Shown here: piece after piece, positions 61,110 through 64,000 of the stretch
Numbering within the stretch: position 1 is the first letter of the stretch
Layout of the letters: every line of letters begins with the position of its first letter
NCBI GenBank assembly: GCA_037013495.1
Contig: CM072807.1
Span: 6,772,001-6,836,000, forward strand
Source of the DNA: Hippophae tibetana
Lineage: Eukaryota; Streptophyta; Magnoliopsida; Rosales; Elaeagnaceae
Length of the DNA: 64,000 nucleotides
Direction: 5' to 3'
Position numbers and translations under genes: made by a program
The notes under the pieces: model-generated
What the model saw: only the letters and a program-made list of their open reading frames with translations
The model's database searches: none
Told to the model about the DNA's origin: nothing

Positions 61110-63585
61110 AAATATATTTTCAAAAATTACTTAAAACATTACACAAAACTATAACATAATGATGTAATAAAAGAAATAGAGAAACTATATCAGAACTTTA
61201 GGAGTAAGAATAAGAACTCTTAAATATTGGATAATCATTAAATGTAAAGAAAGAAATAAATATAAACAAATAAAAGGAAATGAAAAATATGTTGTGATAA
61301 AAAAGATTTTAGGATGCTAGAAAAATATAGATGTTACATAAAATCTTACAAGACACAGTATAAAAAATACAAAACATTCAAAAGATATAAATTTTAAAAA
61401 ATAATATTTTAAAAAATATAAGAGAATGTATAAGCCATCAGAAAACAAAAATTACTGCCCATCTAGAAAAAAATAAGTGCAAATGTTGGATCTATAATGA
61501 GGAATGATATTACTCTAATGAATGCCTTAACATGCTTCAATATAAAATGAATTTTTGCATAAACCAAAAATTTTAGAATAATTTTTTAAAATTGAATTAG
61601 AACTAATAAAGAAATCAGATATAGATAATGTTTATATTATTTATCTATTAGAAGAAACTAATGAATAAATAACTGATTCAGAATATGAGTACTTAGAATA
61701 TGAATACTCTTCATCAGAAGATAAATGATTTATATAGTATTACAAATTCAAACAATACTTATATTAAAATAGAATTGAAATTTAAAGGTTAAAAAAGTTA
61801 CCATTTATATGTGTATGTAGATACATGAGCTAGTATATGTGTAGTTAGTAAATATGCATTCATAGAGGAACTCTTGAAAAACAAGCACCAAAATATTTAA
61901 TTGTAAGAATTGCTAATAATACAATAATAAAGTCTTAATAAAGTCTTAAAATATAAAGATATAATGATAGGAGAAAAGAAATTTCATATTCTTACTATAT
62001 ATCAACAAGAAATAGGAGTTGATTTATTAATAGAAAATAATTTTCTAAACTTATATTAATATTTTATATAATATTTTTAAAAAATAAGTATAAAAATATT
62101 GAATGATAAAACCATGTATGTGTCAAAAATAAGAAAATTTGTAACTATATCAAACCCAACTTTTATGAAACAACAGAAAAAAAACATGGTGAGATAGACA
62201 TTAAGTAGCAACAAAAATCTTATCTAGAAATAGAAAACATTTCATTAGACAAAGAAGAGAAATAAAAAAAAATTCTTAATAAAATCCAGCAAGCTAAAGC
62301 CTTAGTGGGTATCAAACAATTATTAAAAACAATAAGTTCAAAAATAATTTAGATCAAAAAGTATATAAATCTAAAATGAGTTTTAATATAAGAATTAGAA
62401 ATCTTAATAAAGTTATTAGAGTAAAACTCGTGATTTATACTCTAGAGGATATGATTGAGCTTGAAAACAAAAATTCAAAAACTTTTGGAATTATAAGTCA
62501 TAATATTAAGTAATTCGCTTAACTCTAGTCCAACATTCTTAGTGGAAAAAAATAAGAAGAACAAAAAAGAATAGCAACAAATTTCAAAACATTGAATAAA
62601 GACATCATTGGTGTTAGATATTTTATTCCAAAGAAAGTATAACTATTATCAATAATAAAAGGGAATAATACTTCTCGAGTTTTGATTACAAAAGTGGATT
62701 TTAATAAATAAGACTAGATGAGAAGTCTCAAAAATTAACAATATTTAATTGCCCCAAGGACAATTCCAATGTACTATTGTACCATTCGTATTAAAAAAGC
62801 TCTAGATATTTTTCAAAGGTATATGAATAACATTTTTAAGAAATTACAAAATATTTGCTGCATTTACATAGATGATATTTTGATTTTTAATAATGAGTTA
62901 AATAAAAATTATTTGAATATTATCAATATTCTACAAGAATGTAGGAAAAAATACATTGTATTTTCTAAGAAGAAAACAATAACTACTAAGTATAAAATTA
63001 AGTATTTAGAGTTAAAAATTGAAGATGAAAAATATAATCTATAGTCATATATACTTAATAATATTAAAGGATTTAAAATGAATTAAAAGATAAAAATAAA
63101 TTACAAAAGTTCTTAGAATGTTTAACATATGTTAAATCATACATAAAGAAACTTGTATAAATGTGAAAACATTTACAAACAAAATTTAAAAAAGATCATG
63201 TTTGAAAATAGACAGACAATATACTTTGTACATGGATAACATGCACAAGTAATTTTTTTTTTATCAATTTTATACCAACTAGATCTAGATGATAAAAAGA
63301 TAATTGAAACAAATGTTTCACATAAAATATTAAGGAACAATTTTAAAAGCAAAGGTAAATGACAAAGATGAATATCTTTGTAGATACACATGAAGATCTT
63401 ATATAGTCTAGAATTAAATTATCATAGTAGTGAAAAAGAATATTTAACTGTCAAAAATGCTATTAAAAATTTATAATATATGTAATAAGTTTTAGATTCA
63501 TTATGAGAAATGATATTAAGAATTTTGATTATTTGTTAAAAACTAATATTACAGATGATTATAAACAATGAAAATTAGTGAGATG
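61110..63585 (+). mobile_element. Endogenous pararetrovirus, copy B (truncated)
   Basis: Colinear with 9340-11845 of copy A at the nucleotide level, from the capsid tail to mid RNase H. The knuckle-like segment near 61475-61525 reads KCKCWIYNEE, a stop, then YYSNEC. The protease position (61817-61828) reads Val-Asp-Thr-stop. RT runs 62769-63044 with an intact YIDD at 62865-62876 and DILIFNNELNKNYLNI. It lacks the transactivator region. It has many stops and no LTRs. Its defects differ from those of copy A, so the two are separate insertions or an old duplication that decayed independently. Confidence 0.8.
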
Positions 63586-64000
63586 ACATCAATTATAATT
63601 ATATTATAATTTATGGTATAAAATTTTATGTTATGATATAATATTTAATACATACACATATACTATATTGACATTGGGCAATATACAGTGTGCCTTCCAG
63701 ATGATAGATGGTGGATTCTAGATTTAGATTCTCCAATTTTATCTTAAATTAAGTATGTCATTATTTAATACTCAATTGATATTTAAAATTATAAGCATTG
63801 GTTTGTTATCACATTATAGCTCCGATTAACCACATATATATTAAATTTACATATACATGCATGTGTTTGCCAATTAATGTGAAAGTTTGTTAGTCTTTAT
63901 AGATATAAAATTGTTTATTTTAATTAATAAAAATATAAAATTACTTTTTTTTAATGGTATTATGAAGTACAAATGACCGTTCTAGTAATAACTAATAAAT
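63586..64000. other. AT-rich flank
   Basis: No gene or repeat was recognised after the end of viral copy B. Confidence 0.55.

Overview
This is an AT-rich plant nuclear window, very probably from a eudicot. It has short exons with GT-AG introns, plant-specific gene families, Ty1/copia and CACTA transposons, TRIM elements and degraded plant pararetrovirus (caulimovirid) sequence. Species cannot be read from the sequence.

Layout. 1-3909: the 5' part of a Ty1/copia element on the minus strand, running off the left edge. It abuts the C-terminal remains of a bromodomain-protein pseudogene (3961-5248, +), which carries one complete TRIM (4167-4509) and has a second, degenerate TRIM just behind it. 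8.9-13.7 kb: a long, heavily mutated endogenous caulimovirid (capsid, protease/RT/RNase H, transactivator order). 14.77-17.67 kb: an intact six-exon receptor-like cytoplasmic kinase of subfamily VII (418 aa). 20.5-38.5 kb: a GAUT3-like galacturonosyltransferase gene ruined by a 9.25 kb CACTA transposon in one exon (TSD TTC), a 5.8 kb copia element in the next exon (TSD ATATG), a frameshift in the GT8 domain and a stop near the C-terminus. 39.16-47.38 kb (-): an intact NIN-like protein (NLP) transcription factor gene (910 aa) whose third intron holds a 4.4 kb copia element (TSD GTAAG) only 25 nt from the splice acceptor. 48-61 kb: gene-poor, very AT-rich DNA with MITE-like repeats, telomere-like CCCTAAA-type tracts, inverted repeats and two CACTA-like ends in tandem. 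61.1-63.6 kb: a second, truncated copy of the same caulimovirid family, colinear with part of the first.

Two host genes look functional: the kinase (membrane-anchored signalling) and the NLP (nitrate-type transcription factor). They flank the dead GAUT gene; GAUT and NLP are convergent. The rest is mobile or viral. The CACTA element carries a TNP2-type transposase gene and a second gene joining a Ptta/En-Spm type domain, a Met/Pro repeat and a Ulp1-like cysteine protease. Beyond that second gene lies a fold-back of about 330 bp whose core could form a MIRNA-like hairpin; this is the most interesting unexplained structure here.
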